64,000 bases of DNA from Prototheca cutis (lineage: Eukaryota; Chlorophyta; Trebouxiophyceae; Chlorellales; Chlorellaceae). A program made the translations under genes and the position numbers. The stretch spans positions 912,683 to 976,682 of the forward strand of contig BCIH01000005.1 in assembly GCA_002897115.2 (NCBI GenBank), given 5' to 3'. Each line of letters opens with the position of its first letter. The stretch's first letter is position 1. Shown here in pieces: positions 45,088-57,382 of this stretch. The notes beneath the pieces were generated by a model. The model made no database searches, was not told where the DNA came from, and was given only the letters and a program-made list of their open reading frames with translations.

Positions 45088-47204
45088 TCACTGGTACAAG
45101 TTGGGCAACGGTTTCGTAAAGTCTTCGACATCTGTTTCCTGCCATTCCTCATTGTCGAGCCTTGGCAGGGTCAGGAACGCGTCCGTGCCATAGCCAGGCA
45201 TGCTCTTCACCTCCAGATCGCCACCTGTACATGGACGAGTGGGGGTGCCGGTGGAGGCTGGCTGGCATGCTGGCATCGACATCGAAAGACAGCATGCTTC
45301 CTGCCCGCCATTCTCCGCTCCGACTCACCAAAGTAACGGGCATAGAGACGGGAGAGGGGGAGGCCAAACCCCAGTCCTCCCATGCGGAATCTGTTGCCGG
45401 TGGTGGCAGGGATCTGGGCCACCGACCATGCCGCCCCAAAGCTTGGGTCAAACCCTAGTCCCTCCGTCCGGCCTTTGTCCACCGGCGGCTCCTGCCTGCA
45501 CATGCAGGAAGCAAAAGATAGTGGTGAAATGCATGCTCTCACTGCTACCCTTCTCAGGAATTACTGCTGTCCATGCATGGGAAACCAGGCATGGCATGGG
45601 ATGATCCAAGTCGCCTCCTCCAAGCGCAAGCGAGCCATGCCAGACCATCGCACACACAGANCAACTCTCCCCCAACCCCAGCCACACTCACCCGAGAGTG
45701 GTGAACCCATACTCCCAGATGCGTGGGGCGATGGCCTGCGGGATGCCCCCCCCCTCGTCTGAGATACGGAGTGTGACGGTATCGTCCCCCGTGCAGACCC
45801 GGACGCGGATGGGCGGCAGCCTCCGGCCGAGCGTGGCCATCGTCCCCGGAGTCACGTGGCGCTCCACGACTGCCCGTGCCGAGTTTTTCAGCACCTCATA
45901 CACCATGTAGTCAAAGTGGGAGGGGATGTACGGCGTGCACAGCCGGCGGTCGCCGCTGATCAGCACGTCGGGTGCCACGCCATACGTCTCGCTGCACACC
46001 TGCTTGCACCGCGCCGCGGCAAATTCGATGCCGTCTGCCACGTGCATGTCCATGCACACGATGCCCACATAGCCCGGTCGAGCCTGGTTTAAGTACATGT
46101 GCTGCTCCGCCAGCGTCCGCCTGCTAATCCGACTTCGTAGCATGTTCTCCAGAAACCTGCGAGAGAGATGGGGTGTGAAATTGAGTTCCTATGTGCACAC
46201 ATACACTTATATGCAAGTTTGCCTTGTTAGAGACAAATTGGACCCCCTCCTTTACCCACTTACGGATCGAGCTGGAGTCGCTCACCAACAAGCGGTCGTG
46301 AGCGGACCTCCCGGAGCCCCGTTGCCAGCATGTCCAGCAGTGGGGCTGTATGTTGACGGGGGAGCGGTAGTAGGATGCGCTGATGCAACCACATGGGGCA
46401 GGGGGGGAGCAGCTGTTGCTGCCGCATGCGTGCATGCCAACGGAAGGGAAGGCTCGCCCTGTTACTGGAAAAATCCTCCGATCGGCCCTGTTCTGCAACC
46501 TACACCCCGCCACGCTTGCCAACCCAGTGCGCACCCATGTCATCGACCAGTTGCTGCAGCAGCAGCGTGAAAGCCTCGCTCTGGGCGGCTGTGTCGACCT
46601 GTGGAAACTCGCGCAGTGCCCGCAGTCCGCGAAAGTAGGCGCGGTAGACCGTGTGGATGTGGGGATTAGTAACCACCAAGTGCGGCAGCAGCTGCAGGTC
46701 AAGCAGCCGTCTCGCCAGGCGCTTGGGCAGCTCGGCGTGCACAAACCGCGCACTCTCGATGCGCCCCGTGCTGCCCCGCGCGGCGCCGTGCCAGAGATCC
46801 AGCATTCTCCGCATGGTCAGACGTGTCACGGGCTCCCGTGCCAGCTGCAGTTATCCAGGGAGGGCATGGATCGTTTGTCTTGCTGTGTTTCACTTGGGTG
46901 GGTGCACGCGGGCAAACGGATCCGCCAAGGGTTGCCACCTGTCGGGTTTCCGGGTCCCGGAAGGCGTGGTACTGGACTGCTGCCGGTTCAGCAACGGCAC
47001 ACACCCCCCCCCGACACATGCCCGCGCACAGCCTTGCGATCCAGCGCTCACATTCTCCACGGTACTGTCGTAGAATGAGTCTATGGGTTCAGGCTCCTCC
47101 CCGCCAGGCACGCTGCTCCAGCTGCTCCGCTTGGCCGTCGTCGAGGCGGGTGCCCACTTGGGCACCAGCCTGAACGGCCACAGGACCGGCCTGTACCGCT
47201 GCAT
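45088..47204 (-). CDS. Mitochondrial pyruvate/branched-chain alpha-ketoacid dehydrogenase kinase family protein
   Basis: A GHKL-fold protein kinase that would phosphorylate and switch off a mitochondrial 2-oxoacid dehydrogenase E1 subunit. The ATG at 47204 (MQRYRPVLWPFRLVPKWAPA) gives a basic, Ser-rich mitochondrial-type leader. The four-helix domain follows from 46844: LTMRRMLDLWHGA, then ARFVHAELPKRLARRLLDLQ, LLPHLVVTNPHI and TVYRAYFRGLRAL. FLENMLRSRISRRTLAEQHM is the conserved His region. The ATP-binding domain has N-box FDYMVYEVLKNSARAVVERH, G1 SDEGGGIP, WEYGFTT, and G2 RMGGLGFGLPLSRLYARYFG. The C-terminus reads GDLEVKSMPGYGTDAFLTLP and ends NLYQ with TGA at 45090-45088. The FTT and GFGLP variants recall BCKDK as much as PDK, so the target complex is left open. 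About 430 residues. Confidence 0.88.
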
Positions 47205-47579
47205 TGGCGTGATGCCTTGCTCAACAGCGCCGGTTGATCGACGTCATAGACATTGACAGCTCAGGTTTCNTGATCCAACATGGTCTACGGACCTTTCGAG
47301 GCTCACAATCGAACGGTAGTGGCCAAACTTGCATTCGAACTTTGGCCGGGCCCGGTGTCCGGAATGACGGGGTTGCCTTTTCGACAGCCCAGTCCTGCAC
47401 CCGCACATGACCCCCTGTTCACCACACCAAAATTCTTGCACGGACACAGAAAAACTGCTTCAAGGTGTTTGAGGGAACGCTCAATATGTGGGATCACGGG
47501 GAGAAATTGAAAGGACTGTTTATCTGTGGCGCGTGATCAGCACACGCGCAAGTGGTGTGTCAACGGTGCACATCCCCCT
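47205..47579. other. Intergenic between PDK-like and tomosyn genes
   Basis: 375 bases upstream of the PDK-like start codon and downstream of the tomosyn stop (both minus). Promoter of the former is presumed; one N at 47270. Confidence 0.4.
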
Positions 47580-50500
47580 TCACATTTGCCACCACTTTCG
47601 GTTGGCATAGTGATCATTGAGCTCCTTTGCAAGATCAGCAAACGTGACCGCGTCATCCTGTGATTTTTGGGGGGGGGTTAGGTCAATGGTCGGTCACCCA
47701 ACGTGTGGACTTGGGTTCTGTGGGACACAGCGTCCAATTGCGGGCCACATGTCCATTCTGGTCTAGGCCCGGAACATCATCATATCCGCCCATGCACAGG
47801 CAGTCGCCAATCACGTGCCCCGGGGATGGGTTGCTTACCTCCAGCTCGGCCGTTCTTTCTTCCAGGCGCGACAGCTTCTCGCCACGCTGAGCCAGACGCT
47901 GCATGTTCTCCGACATGATTCCCCGCACGCCTTCGGTCCTGTTGCATTTTGGAAGGGGTTATTCGCGGGGTTTTATGTGAACTCGATGCATGCCAGGGGG
48001 CTCGAGGGTGTCTGTCGGATTGGCGTCGATCAATGATGCCCAGTCAGCCAGCCAGCCAGCCAGTCAAAGCAGCCAGTACTTCTGCCTGCTCNGCCCCCAC
48101 CCACCAACAAACACAGACACCAGCAGCTCCAGATCAGCAGGGCATACGCACTTCTTTGATGCCACAGAGGTGGGTTCGCGGCCATAGGCCCTCTTGATTT
48201 GTGAGGCGGTGCGGTTGATGGGCGCCGGCTTCCTGCCAAGTGCACTGGTCTGCAGAGGGGCAGACGCGGGAGCAGTTCTCGCTGGGGCCGCCGATCGGCT
48301 GTTGGGCCCGGGGGACTCGGGCCGTGGCTTGGCGCCCCATTCCCACCGCGGCCCACGGGTGGACGGCCCTTCCTCGTCCAAGTAATCCAGGTCATCGTCC
48401 GCTTCCAAGGTGGCGACTGTGGTTTTTGCGGCGACCGTGGTCCTTGGGACGGCCGTGTCGGCAGCGCCACCCGGCGCCGGCGCCGACTCTGTCTGGCCAT
48501 ACTCGGCACCAAACAGGTCTTCCACNCTGGGCAGCAGATCATCGGCATCCGGCCCGCCATGCCTGCCGACCTTGGGCGCGCCGGGGCTTCCCAGTCGCTG
48601 CAGCGCATCCATGCCTGCCGCCCGGGCCTTGTCCAGCTCCTGCAGTGAGTTTGGGTAATAGAGTCGGGTGTGCGTGTGTGTGTGNNNNNNNNNNNNNNNN
48701 NNNNNNNNNNNNNNNNNNNNNNNNNNNNNNNNNNNNNNNNNNNNNNNNNNNNNNNNNNNNNNNNNNNNNNNNNNNNNNNNNNNNGGGGGGGGGGGGGCTC
48801 GCTTACGTATGATGGGTCAGACATGGTTCACCAAACCATTTTCTCCTTCCATTACTACGACCGTCTCCTCCAAAACCAAACCAAGCCAGGCAGACCTTGA
48901 GCATGCCCATGGGCAGACGGCTGGCACCCTCCACGACGTCGAATGCTGTGCCACGGACCCCGTCGAACAACCGCGCGCCGAGGGCCAGCGGGTTGCTGCT
49001 GGCGCCACGATCGGGCTCAGGTACTCGAGTCGTTGCCGAAAACGAGCCTGTCCNCGAACTGGACTCGCTGCTGCCCGGTCCCGCCGCAGCACCGGGGCGC
49101 ACTCGGGGCGTGGCGGCATTCTTGGCGCCTGCAGACGAGCGTGCCGCAGCAAACGCAGCGGCCGCGGCCGCAGCTGCGGCGAGTTCGGGGTCAAATGTCG
49201 CTGCGGGCGGCGCAGGTCGCCGTGTACCGACCAGCAGCGTCAGCCGGGCCAGCTCAGCATCCTGGCTGGCCAACACGATCTGCCCATCGGCCGACAGGCA
49301 TGCCACCGGTGGTGGTTGCGCGGCCTGGTGCTGATGCTGTTGGGGTCCTGGAGGGGCTGCGCTGCTCGGGCCCATGCCACTCCCGCCACCAGGAGCGAGG
49401 NTGGCCCCCAGTCCTGGCAGCAAGTTGGCATCCAGGGCCAAGCGCAGCGCGCACAGCAGGCCCGGCAGCGTGTGCACTTCCAACGTTCCGTCTTCGTGCA
49501 ACGAGGCCANGCCCGGGGTCGCACCGTGTGGGCCCCCAAACACCCCGGTCCAACGCGCGGGCGAGCGAAAGGCCACCTTGCGTGCCGTGGTACGACTGCC
49601 GGCGGCCAGGCACTCGAAAGCATACAGTCGCAGGTGGTCGCCCGTACACACCGCAATAAATGCAGGAGGTGATGATGTCTGAACAGTTTTGGAAGCCGGC
49701 AGGGTTGCTGGCCCCGTGGTGGTACTGGCGGTCTCACCACCATCGGGACGGTCGAGTACACCGGCTGCATTTTTACCGTCGGCCATACCCTCGCCCGACG
49801 CGGCGCCAGCGACCGGAGAACCGACCTCCATGCCATACGCGGCCGCCAACACAGCCGCGGCAGTCCCAGGGCCATCCCCGGCCGCCGAAACACCAGGTTG
49901 CTCCGCAGTAGTAGCGCCGCCAGGGACGAGATCTGCGTTTGCTGCATCAGTGCCACCCCCAGCCACAATGGCCTGGGGGACCCGGCTCCCAGAGGCCCGT
50001 GCCGACAACGGCCCTGCCAGTGCGCGCAAGGGCGCCGGAATTCGGAGCCGCGTCCTCGTCGACGGCGCCGAAGCCTCGGCGAGTGTCACCGCCTTGGCGA
50101 GCGCAGCACCCAGCGCCGCGTCCTCTTCATCACTCTCGGTTGGTCCCGGCAGCTGCATTTGCCGCTGGTTGGCCGAGGGCCCATCGACGACACCCATCTC
50201 ACCATCACTCGAGTCTAGGGCCTCCACCTCCACACTTGGCGACGCAGCTCCGCCACGGCTACCCCACCGTGGGCCACGGGCCGTTCCCAAGCTGCCGCCG
50301 CCGCCGGCCGACAGAGGTGATGATGTCCGCCGAGCCAACGGTGTCCCGGAGGGCGTCCGGCTGGCGCTGCCCTCGACCGGGGACAACGGCCGCGACCCTG
50401 GCAATGCTGTAGTGGCCAGATTCAAGTGAGGAGGCAGTCGATCGCTCGGGAACTCGCTGGCGGAACTGCGCTGGCTGCCGGAGCCAGCGTGTGCCGCCAC

Positions 50501-53046
50501 TGCCGTAGCAAGACCACCACTGTCGTTCCCACCCACGCCAACAATAGCTCGGTTGTCATCCGGCCATGCCCAGGCCAGCTCGGGCGGTGGCAACAAGCTC
50601 GCCGCATCCTGCCCATCGCCCAGGCAGCGGCCGTCGGCGCCCAGCAGCGCCAGGGCCAGGGGCTTGGCGGTGGACTTTGGCCGCAGTGGCGGCCAGTGCA
50701 GCGCGGGCGGCGAGGGCCCGTCCAGTGGGCCCAGCGCGCACAGCGCGCCGTCCTCGGTCGCAATCACCACGCTCAGACTGCGGGTAGGTGTTGGTGTCGT
50801 GCGTTTGTGAGGAAAGAAGACACCACATCCCACCTCCCACCCCAACAAACAAGAAAACAAACGGACAAGCAACCCCCCCAAACCGTGCCTGGCATCGGCG
50901 TTGTAATAAGGGGAGATCTGTCGGGCGGGGGCAGGGAGGGTTGACCCTGGGGAAAGCTCTGCGGCGACACGTGGCGCAGCGAGATCCAGCACAGTCACCC
51001 CGCCCGCGGCGTCGGCGGCGACGAGGACCGCCTTGTCGGGCACGAGGCACAACGAGGTGATTTCGACAGCACGGCGGCTGACACGGAGGATGTACTGGAA
51101 CCCCGGCGGCTGCAGGGACACGTGCGGGTACACGGCCCCGGCCTCGTCCAGATTGACCCGGCCCACCACCCGCGCCGCGGGGCTGAATTGAAAGACCATC
51201 ACCGTGCCCGAGGCGGAGCCCACGGCTACAAGACCCGCGGCAGGAACGGATGCGAGAGCACTGACGGCATACAGGCGCTCCATGCCGGCGCTGGCCGGAA
51301 GGACATGCAGCTGTTCGGGCACCGCTGAGCTCGCATCCCACACTCGCACCCGGCCATCGCGGTGCCCCGTCAGCAGCACGCCGCCCCCTGGCGCGCCGCC
51401 AGCCGCGGGGACGCCGCCGCGCAGCGGCCACCCCCCCTCGGCCACCGCCGTGCCTGTTGCGTGCCGCCGGCTGCAGGCACGCAACGCCGCCAGCGTCAGA
51501 GCCCGCTCGTCGCTGGCCGACTCCACCGCTGCCACAAGTGCGCTGACTGTCACGGGCGGCAACTCCTGAAAGGAGTGTGGCACCGATGGTGGTGGTGTGC
51601 CATTCTGTCTGTTTACCGGCAAATCGTATGGCAGAGAGGGGACGAGCAAAACCACGCCGCAAGACCAGTCACAGACGCAGAGAAACTGCCGCTGTGCATG
51701 CCAAAATCCATGGCAGTGATGAAGGTTGTTGCGACACCTGCTCAATGATCTCGCACTGGCCCCAACAGCAACCCTCCACCTCCTACAAAACCGTAAAGCA
51801 CCTGGAAGGGCAGTGTCAGAGGCGTGGGTTGCCAGGCGTGCAGGTCATGCACGACGAGCTGCCCACCTTCGGTGAGCACCAGGAGCGAGGAGGGCGACTC
51901 TGTCGGGTCCAGCGCGCCGGGACTCGGCACCTGTGATTGATGGACAGGTGTGGTTGATGCGACCCCGGGGCATGATGCACTGAACCCGGCCATCCTTGAC
52001 ATCGTTGGACAGGGTCGAGCCCGGGGCCCGCCAACACACCCAGGGGTCGCCTGCTCCACTCCTGCTCAAGCCCCCTCACTCATCAGAGCCTCCCCTGCAG
52101 TCCCCATCACCAACACAAAACGCCCCTCGATCAAACCCACCAGGGCGTGGCCTTGCACGGCGCCAAACCAGGGCACCAGGCGCGTGCCTCCTTTTGCACG
52201 CTGCAAGGGCAGGAAAGAAAGCATGTCGGGCTCGCCTGCCTCTTGCCCACCCCGGACAAGAAGGCAGGGCCCCAGCTCCTCGATCCCTGTGGGTTGAAAG
52301 GGATATGAGTAGGGTTGCTTAGGTGGGTGGGCATGTGGGTATGTGGCCCCAACTGAGGAATGCAGGCACTTATGGCGATCTGGACTACCACACCACTTAC
52401 ACACACACTCCCACACACATACCCAATCCCCCCCCCCCCCCCCACACACACACACAAGGATAATTAGACAAATGCAGGCAGGCCGCACCGTGGACGAGGG
52501 TCAGGGACAGGATGGGAACACCGGAACTTGCCGGGGTGCGGCCGAGCGTGGTCACCGGCTCGACCGGCAAGGGCTTGGGAAGCTGGAGCGGGTCGCCCTG
52601 GCACACGCTCGCGGGCACCGCATACACCGAGATCGACCCCGAAGCATGCCCAATCTGGTGTGTGTATGTGCGTGGGTGGGCGGGTGAGGGGGTCCACTAC
52701 ATACTAGGGAGCTGGTCAGAAGTCATTGCAACAAGGTGCAGGGTGTCCTGTGGATGCTAGGCGCAGACAGGCAAGCTCCCGGCATCCGCTGCACGCGGCC
52801 AGCGTGCTTCTGTTCCACCAGAGGGCCACCCCTGACGCATCAGTCCCAGACCAACAGGCAAAGAAACAAGTCCCCCACCACCAAAAAAACAGACACATGC
52901 ATGCACGCACCACAATGCCTTCGGCCTCCAGGCCCAGCCAGCATGCAGCAGACGGTGGGCCGTGCCGTGCTTCCAGCTCCTGATGCACCGTGCACACCAC
53001 ACACTGCGCCCTGATTGGCAAACAGAACATTGGAGGAATGGGGCTC

Positions 53047-53082
<36 letters not shown>

Positions 53083-54449
53083 GAGGGAGGCAGGGCCGGC
53101 TACCGAGGTTGATACCCGCTCTGCATTGCAGCACCACGATTTGTCAAAGCGTCACACATGACCGCTGCACCGCCCCGCAACACAACAGCATGGCCAACAG
53201 AAGAAACACGTAACTGCAGCCTCACCGAATGTCCCACACGACAGTGCCGGAGTCCCGATAGGCAATCAGGATCAGCGGGCGGTCAGGTGTCCTGCTGGCC
53301 ACGGCCATTGCCACAACAGGCCCGCTGCCTCCCGTGTCCTCGGGCGACACTGCACAGCGAGGAAGAAAGGGCGCAAGCGCATTGGGCATCATCGCATCCA
53401 ATCGACAGCAGCAGCGGCACATCCGGTCGCCGACCAGATAACAAAGCACAGCAACCACGACACCCAAACCTGTGTAGTTTCGGAGCGTCACATCGCTGAC
53501 GGGCCCCGTCTCGCCGGCTGGCCCGCTGTCTGGTCCAGCCAGGACAGCTGTCCGGACCATGCCGCTGTCACAGCCTGCGCCAAGAGCGGTCATCACGTCA
53601 GGGTTAGGAGGCTGTTGTGTGTATGGGCACTCTGGTGTATGTGGCACCGCATGCAACTTGTCGACATTCGCTTCCCAGCCCGCACTGGCCAGACATACCG
53701 ATGAGGACGTAGGGGTGAGACTGCAGCACTGCGACGGAGGAGATGCTGTCGCCTTGAAGCCAGGTGGAAGCTACCAGCTTGAACGGTTCCAGTCCCAGCA
53801 CCTGGATATCACCGAGCTGCACGGCACGGGAGAGATTCACATCAGGCATCATGCACGGGCTCAACCACATGGCAGCATCGCAAGACTGGCGGATAGTCGT
53901 CGCTCCTCAATGCCATCAAACAGCGCCCCATCCGTGTGGCATGCATGGCAGCCACCAGTGCGCCCTTNCCCCACCCCCACAACCCCTACCAGGGCACCTT
54001 TGTGACGCGAAGCAGTGCACCGCGGTGCTGCAGGAAGGCGAGAAACGAGGTGGGGGCGCGAGAGGGCGTCTGCACCATGTCCTCCACACCCAGCGTGCCC
54101 AGCAGCTTGACCCGGCCATCCGATGTGCCGACCTAGAGGAAAAGGGCGGCATGGAGCTGTGTCAAGAAGGCCATGTCCGTGGGGATAGGGCCCGATCTCA
54201 CCAAGAGTTGGTGGGTCAAGCTGCGTACAGAGGCACCTGCTATTTCCCCTTTTCTGAGCGTACCGCTAGGAGGGACTGCGTCGCGTCGTATGCCAGGCTG
54301 TCTGCATTGGCAGGGAACCCGGTGCCACCCGCGGATCGCACGGAGATGTGGTCTGCCTGCAGTCGGTCGGGTAGCAACGGCACCGGCTCCCGGAGCGGGG
54401 CTGAGGCTTGCTGCAGAGCCCTTTGCAGCTGGCGCGCGGTGCCCTTCAT
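47580..54449 (-). CDS. Tomosyn / Lgl-type WD40 protein with C-terminal R-SNARE motif
   Basis: A syntaxin-binding regulator of SNARE assembly and exocytosis. Start MKGTARQLQRALQQASAPLR at 54449. WD40-type strands run through many exons: VGTSDGRVKLLGTLGVEDMV; LGDIQVLGLEPFKLVASTWL then SISSVAVLQSHPYVLIG; LILIAYRDSGTVVWDIR; LLTGHRDGRVRVWDASSA near 51380-51330; LVAVGSASGTVMVFQFSPAA. A long Ser/Ala/Gly-rich loop (about 50740-49680) precedes the last blades (PPAFIAVCTGDHLRLYAFEC). The tail exons give INRTASQIKRAYGREPTSVA, then GVRGIMSENMQRLAQRGEKL, SRLEERTAELE and DDAVTFADLAKELNDHYANR, ending KWWQM with TGA at 47582-47580. This is an R-SNARE heptad region with Arg at the expected zero layer (LAQRGEKL) and no transmembrane anchor, as in tomosyn. 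A 100-N gap (48685-48784) falls in an intron. Several intron edges are approximate. Confidence 0.87.
48685..48784. other. Assembly gap (100 N) between GT-repeat and G-run
   Basis: Exactly 100 Ns, flanked by TGTGTGTGTG on the left and an 11-G run on the right, inside a tomosyn intron. The round size suggests a gap of unknown length, and its flanks suggest a simple repeat caused it. Confidence 1.
52428..52443 (-). repeat. C16 homopolymer in tomosyn intron
   Basis: Sixteen C followed by a CA repeat; on the coding strand this is (GT)n then G16. Confidence 0.9.
53048..53081. repeat. (GT)17 microsatellite in tomosyn intron
   Basis: Thirty-four bases of uninterrupted GT dinucleotide on the plus strand, in an intron of the minus-strand tomosyn gene. 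Confidence 0.9.
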
Positions 54450-55305
54450 CGGACACTAAACCTCTGCTACGATCGACAAATCATAGATCATGTCCGCCCA
54501 GAATGGGTCAGTCAGCTCCCCGGACCCCTGCCAGGTGGGCGGGGCTCGGAACTGGCGAGGGCCCACGAGCCCCTACCCAGCTTCCTGACTACGATGTGAG
54601 TGTGTCTAATCGTTGTGCGTGCGGTTGAATAGAAATATCCCGTTTGTGAGAGCTCGGATTTCTCGATCAAGCTTACCAGGAGAGGTGTCGTGTGGCGTGG
54701 ATCGAGAATGCCCGCGTGTGATGCGTGTTCGCCCAGCGACCACCCTTCCCTCGGCGGTGGGAGCGGCGGAGTCCTTTTCGGTGGAGGAGCTCCTGTGGAC
54801 GAACCGCAGCAGCTGCGATCTCTGCATGATCCTTGGGACCAATCCAGTATTGGTCCCAGGAAAATAAATATTCATATGTGAGAGCGTGTCCAAGGACAGT
54901 CTTTCGGTGTTTACGCTTTGTCTTGGTTGCCGTTGCCGAGTTGGTGCAGACCCCGAGCCCCGCTGGCCCACTGCCCTGCTGGCCGCCAGCCCACCTCAGC
55001 GCGCCGTGCCACCAGACTCTCATGCCCATGACATTATATGTTGCCGCATGATTACTGCTGATCACTCTGGGAAATCAAGGGAGCTGATCACACACGCGGA
55101 GCTGGCAGTCTCCCCCCCCGCCAGCACCCGGCCAGGGGACATTTTGCCGAGGCATGACGGCGCCTGACCCAGAAGACATGTGCGGACATGGGACGGAGGT
55201 GGCCTGTAGGAGCCATGTGTTTTGATGATGCGGTGATGAGGCCTATTTTGTGAGCGTGGAAGTCAGCGCCTGACACTGTTGTTACACCGCCGATCAACCA
55301 CACAG
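54450..55305. promoter_or_regulatory. Region between divergent tomosyn and EXS genes, probably with the unseen 5' exon(s) of EXS
   Basis: 856 bases. Promoters for both genes are expected here. A short frame from an ATG at 54490 (MSAQNGSVSSPDPCQ) ending at a GTGGGC donor near 54535 is one candidate first exon for the EXS gene; its phase could not be tied to the next exon with confidence. Confidence 0.35.
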
Positions 55306-57152
55306 GCGCAAGCCCAGGACATCCGTGCCGCTGTCACCCAGCGCGCTGCACCGACCGGAACAGAGTACCTGGTCCTATGTACTGTGGACAGCTGTCAACG
55401 CGCTGTCAACACTGGGCACGCTGGCGCTGCTGCGCAGCGCTCGCCCGGCCGACCAGGCCGCATTCATGCTGTGGTACCAGCCTCTCATCCCGCCGTTGGC
55501 CATGCTCTGGCTCTGGGCAGTGGCAGCCTGGCACTGGGAGTCACGACGCACGCGGTACCAGGCCTGCTTCTCGGCTGATGATGCCCGGGCCCTGCCGTCG
55601 TCGGCCGAAGCATTCCAGGTCAGCAGTGCCTGCGGCGCCCTGGCCACGGTCTCTGGCATGCTCTACCTCTGGCACCTGGGCCGCGGCGAGACAGGGCTCG
55701 CAGCGCTGCAGCCGGCACTACTGTATGGAGGAGGCATCGCTGTCCTCCTTGCCCCAGGATCGCGCATCCAAGGGGTGAGAAGNACTGGAGCGGGGACCTC
55801 CNTTTTTTGCTGTCTTAGGGTGGAGGGAGCAATGCCCATGACGGCCGTTGTTGAAAATGCATGGCTGAGTGGGGGGTGCACTGTTTGGAGACCTGGTGAC
55901 ACAGTGCAACGCAACACATGCTCTTTTCAAAACATATGACGAACCCCCTGCAGGAAGCCCGCGGGTTGCTCCGGCGGACGTTGCTGCATGTGGCGCTGCC
56001 CATCCAGGCAGTGAGCTGGTCGGCCTTTCTGATGGCGGATATCTCGACGAGCCTGTCCAAGGCGGTGGGCGATGGCACGCGCGCGCTATGCGCGCTGGGC
56101 TCAGTCGGCGGGGCAGCAGGAGCTCTGGCGCCGGCATGCAGCGATGGCGGCTGGCTGGTGCCGGCGGGCCTGGCCGCGCCGCATGCGATTCGGCTGGTCC
56201 AGTGCCTGCGTGTGTGGCGCGACACTGGCGCGCGGTCCCAGGCATGGAACGCGTTGAAATACGCCACTGCCTTTCCGGCTATCGCGCTGTGGGCCCAGGG
56301 CCGTGCCGCGGACGACGCCGTCTGGGCTGCCACGCTGCGTCCGCTGTGGCTGGCGACGGCCTTCCTGAATACAGCCTACTCGTACTACTGGGACCTGGAA
56401 CGCGATTGGGAGATTGGCTTCTTCAGCCAAATGGGTAAGCTTGAATTGAGCTTTTGTGTTTTTTTTTTTTTTGGGGGGGGGGGGGGGGATATTGCTGTTT
56501 GGGTAAATTCAGGCTCCCTAGGTTTTCCATCGGAATGAACGCCCCACACCCACAACACGCTGCAGAGGTGCAAGGCACACCGTTGCCAAGGCCGGTGTTC
56601 AGCCCGCCAAATATGTACCCTCGTAAAGTGTACTGGTGAGGACTGACGTGATGAAGCACCACGTGACAAGTGGGGTGCACGCTTGTGCAGTGTGGCTGGT
56701 GCACACCCGTCATCCGTGGCAGGACCATGCAGAGACAGCCGTTGACAACGCAGCCATTGCTGATGCCGCCCGCCGAAAACAAACTCATTCTTGCAGGTAC
56801 TTGATGGTATCCAACCTGTTCCTGCGGTTCACCTGGCTTCACAAGCTCAGTGATAGCCTGCGAATAAACCCTCTGGCCGCGTCGACATTTGCGCTGCTGG
56901 AAGTTTTCAGGTGCGGCAGTTTTGAACTGGAGGGCCGGGTTGGAAAGAAAGAGGATATAATCCAATCTTTTGAGCTCCTAGCCAATCATGCACATCCTTT
57001 CTGGCGACAAAAACCACCTGCACAGGCGATTCCAATGGATGTTTGTGAGGTTTGAGGTGGAGTTGCGCAAGATTCAGGCGCAAAAGCCCGAACTCGGAGG
57101 GCTCATGGGCATCGAACTGACCAGTCTGCACCACGACCTCGCCGACGAATAG
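55306..57152 (+). CDS. EXS-domain membrane protein (ERD1/XPR1/SYG1 type), 5' end unresolved
   Basis: A polytopic membrane protein with the EXS domain found in phosphate exporters (XPR1, PHO1) and the Golgi protein ERD1. The visible coding part begins at a CAG acceptor (55306) with no in-frame ATG, so an upstream exon is missing. Exons: 55306 to about 55777, 55952 to about 56434, about 56565-56637, about 56798-56910 and about 57030-57152 (TAG). Hydrophobic segments include TWSYVLWTAVNALSTLGTLA and AMLWLWAVAAW. EXS hallmarks follow: LRPLWLATAFLNTAYSYYWD then LERDWEIGF, MYPRKVYWYLMVSNLFLRFT with W, a further ALLEVFRR segment and FQWMFVRFEVELRKIQ. No SPX domain is seen, so it resembles the short ERD1-like group more than PHO1. 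The second intron has a T14-G16 tract. Confidence 0.72.
56459..56488 (+). repeat. T14-G16 tract in EXS intron
   Basis: Fourteen T (56459-56472) directly followed by sixteen G (56473-56488), about 25 nt after the donor. Confidence 0.9.
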
Positions 57153-57382
57153 TGCCCCCAGTCGAAGCTGGTTGTGACCACGCCGCAATGGCGCCACCTT
57201 GCTGTATGTTTACTTTTCAGACTGCTGCCACAACCTCACATGCACCACCAAACTCAACCTCGTTCGCTGCCAAGGGGGCCACAGCGGTGCCAGGCCGTTT
57301 GACTAAGAAATGACAGGGGCAACAGGGGTCTGGCACAGGGATGGCGCTCAACAATCCCAAAAGGCATCCTGGGATTGCAAAA

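Noticed and set aside
48668..49672. Long plus-strand open frame across the N-gap, and other long plus-strand frames over 49689-50429
   Set aside because: They are antisense shadows of the tomosyn exons, kept open by high GC and by Ns; the minus strand carries the conserved WD40 and SNARE motifs.
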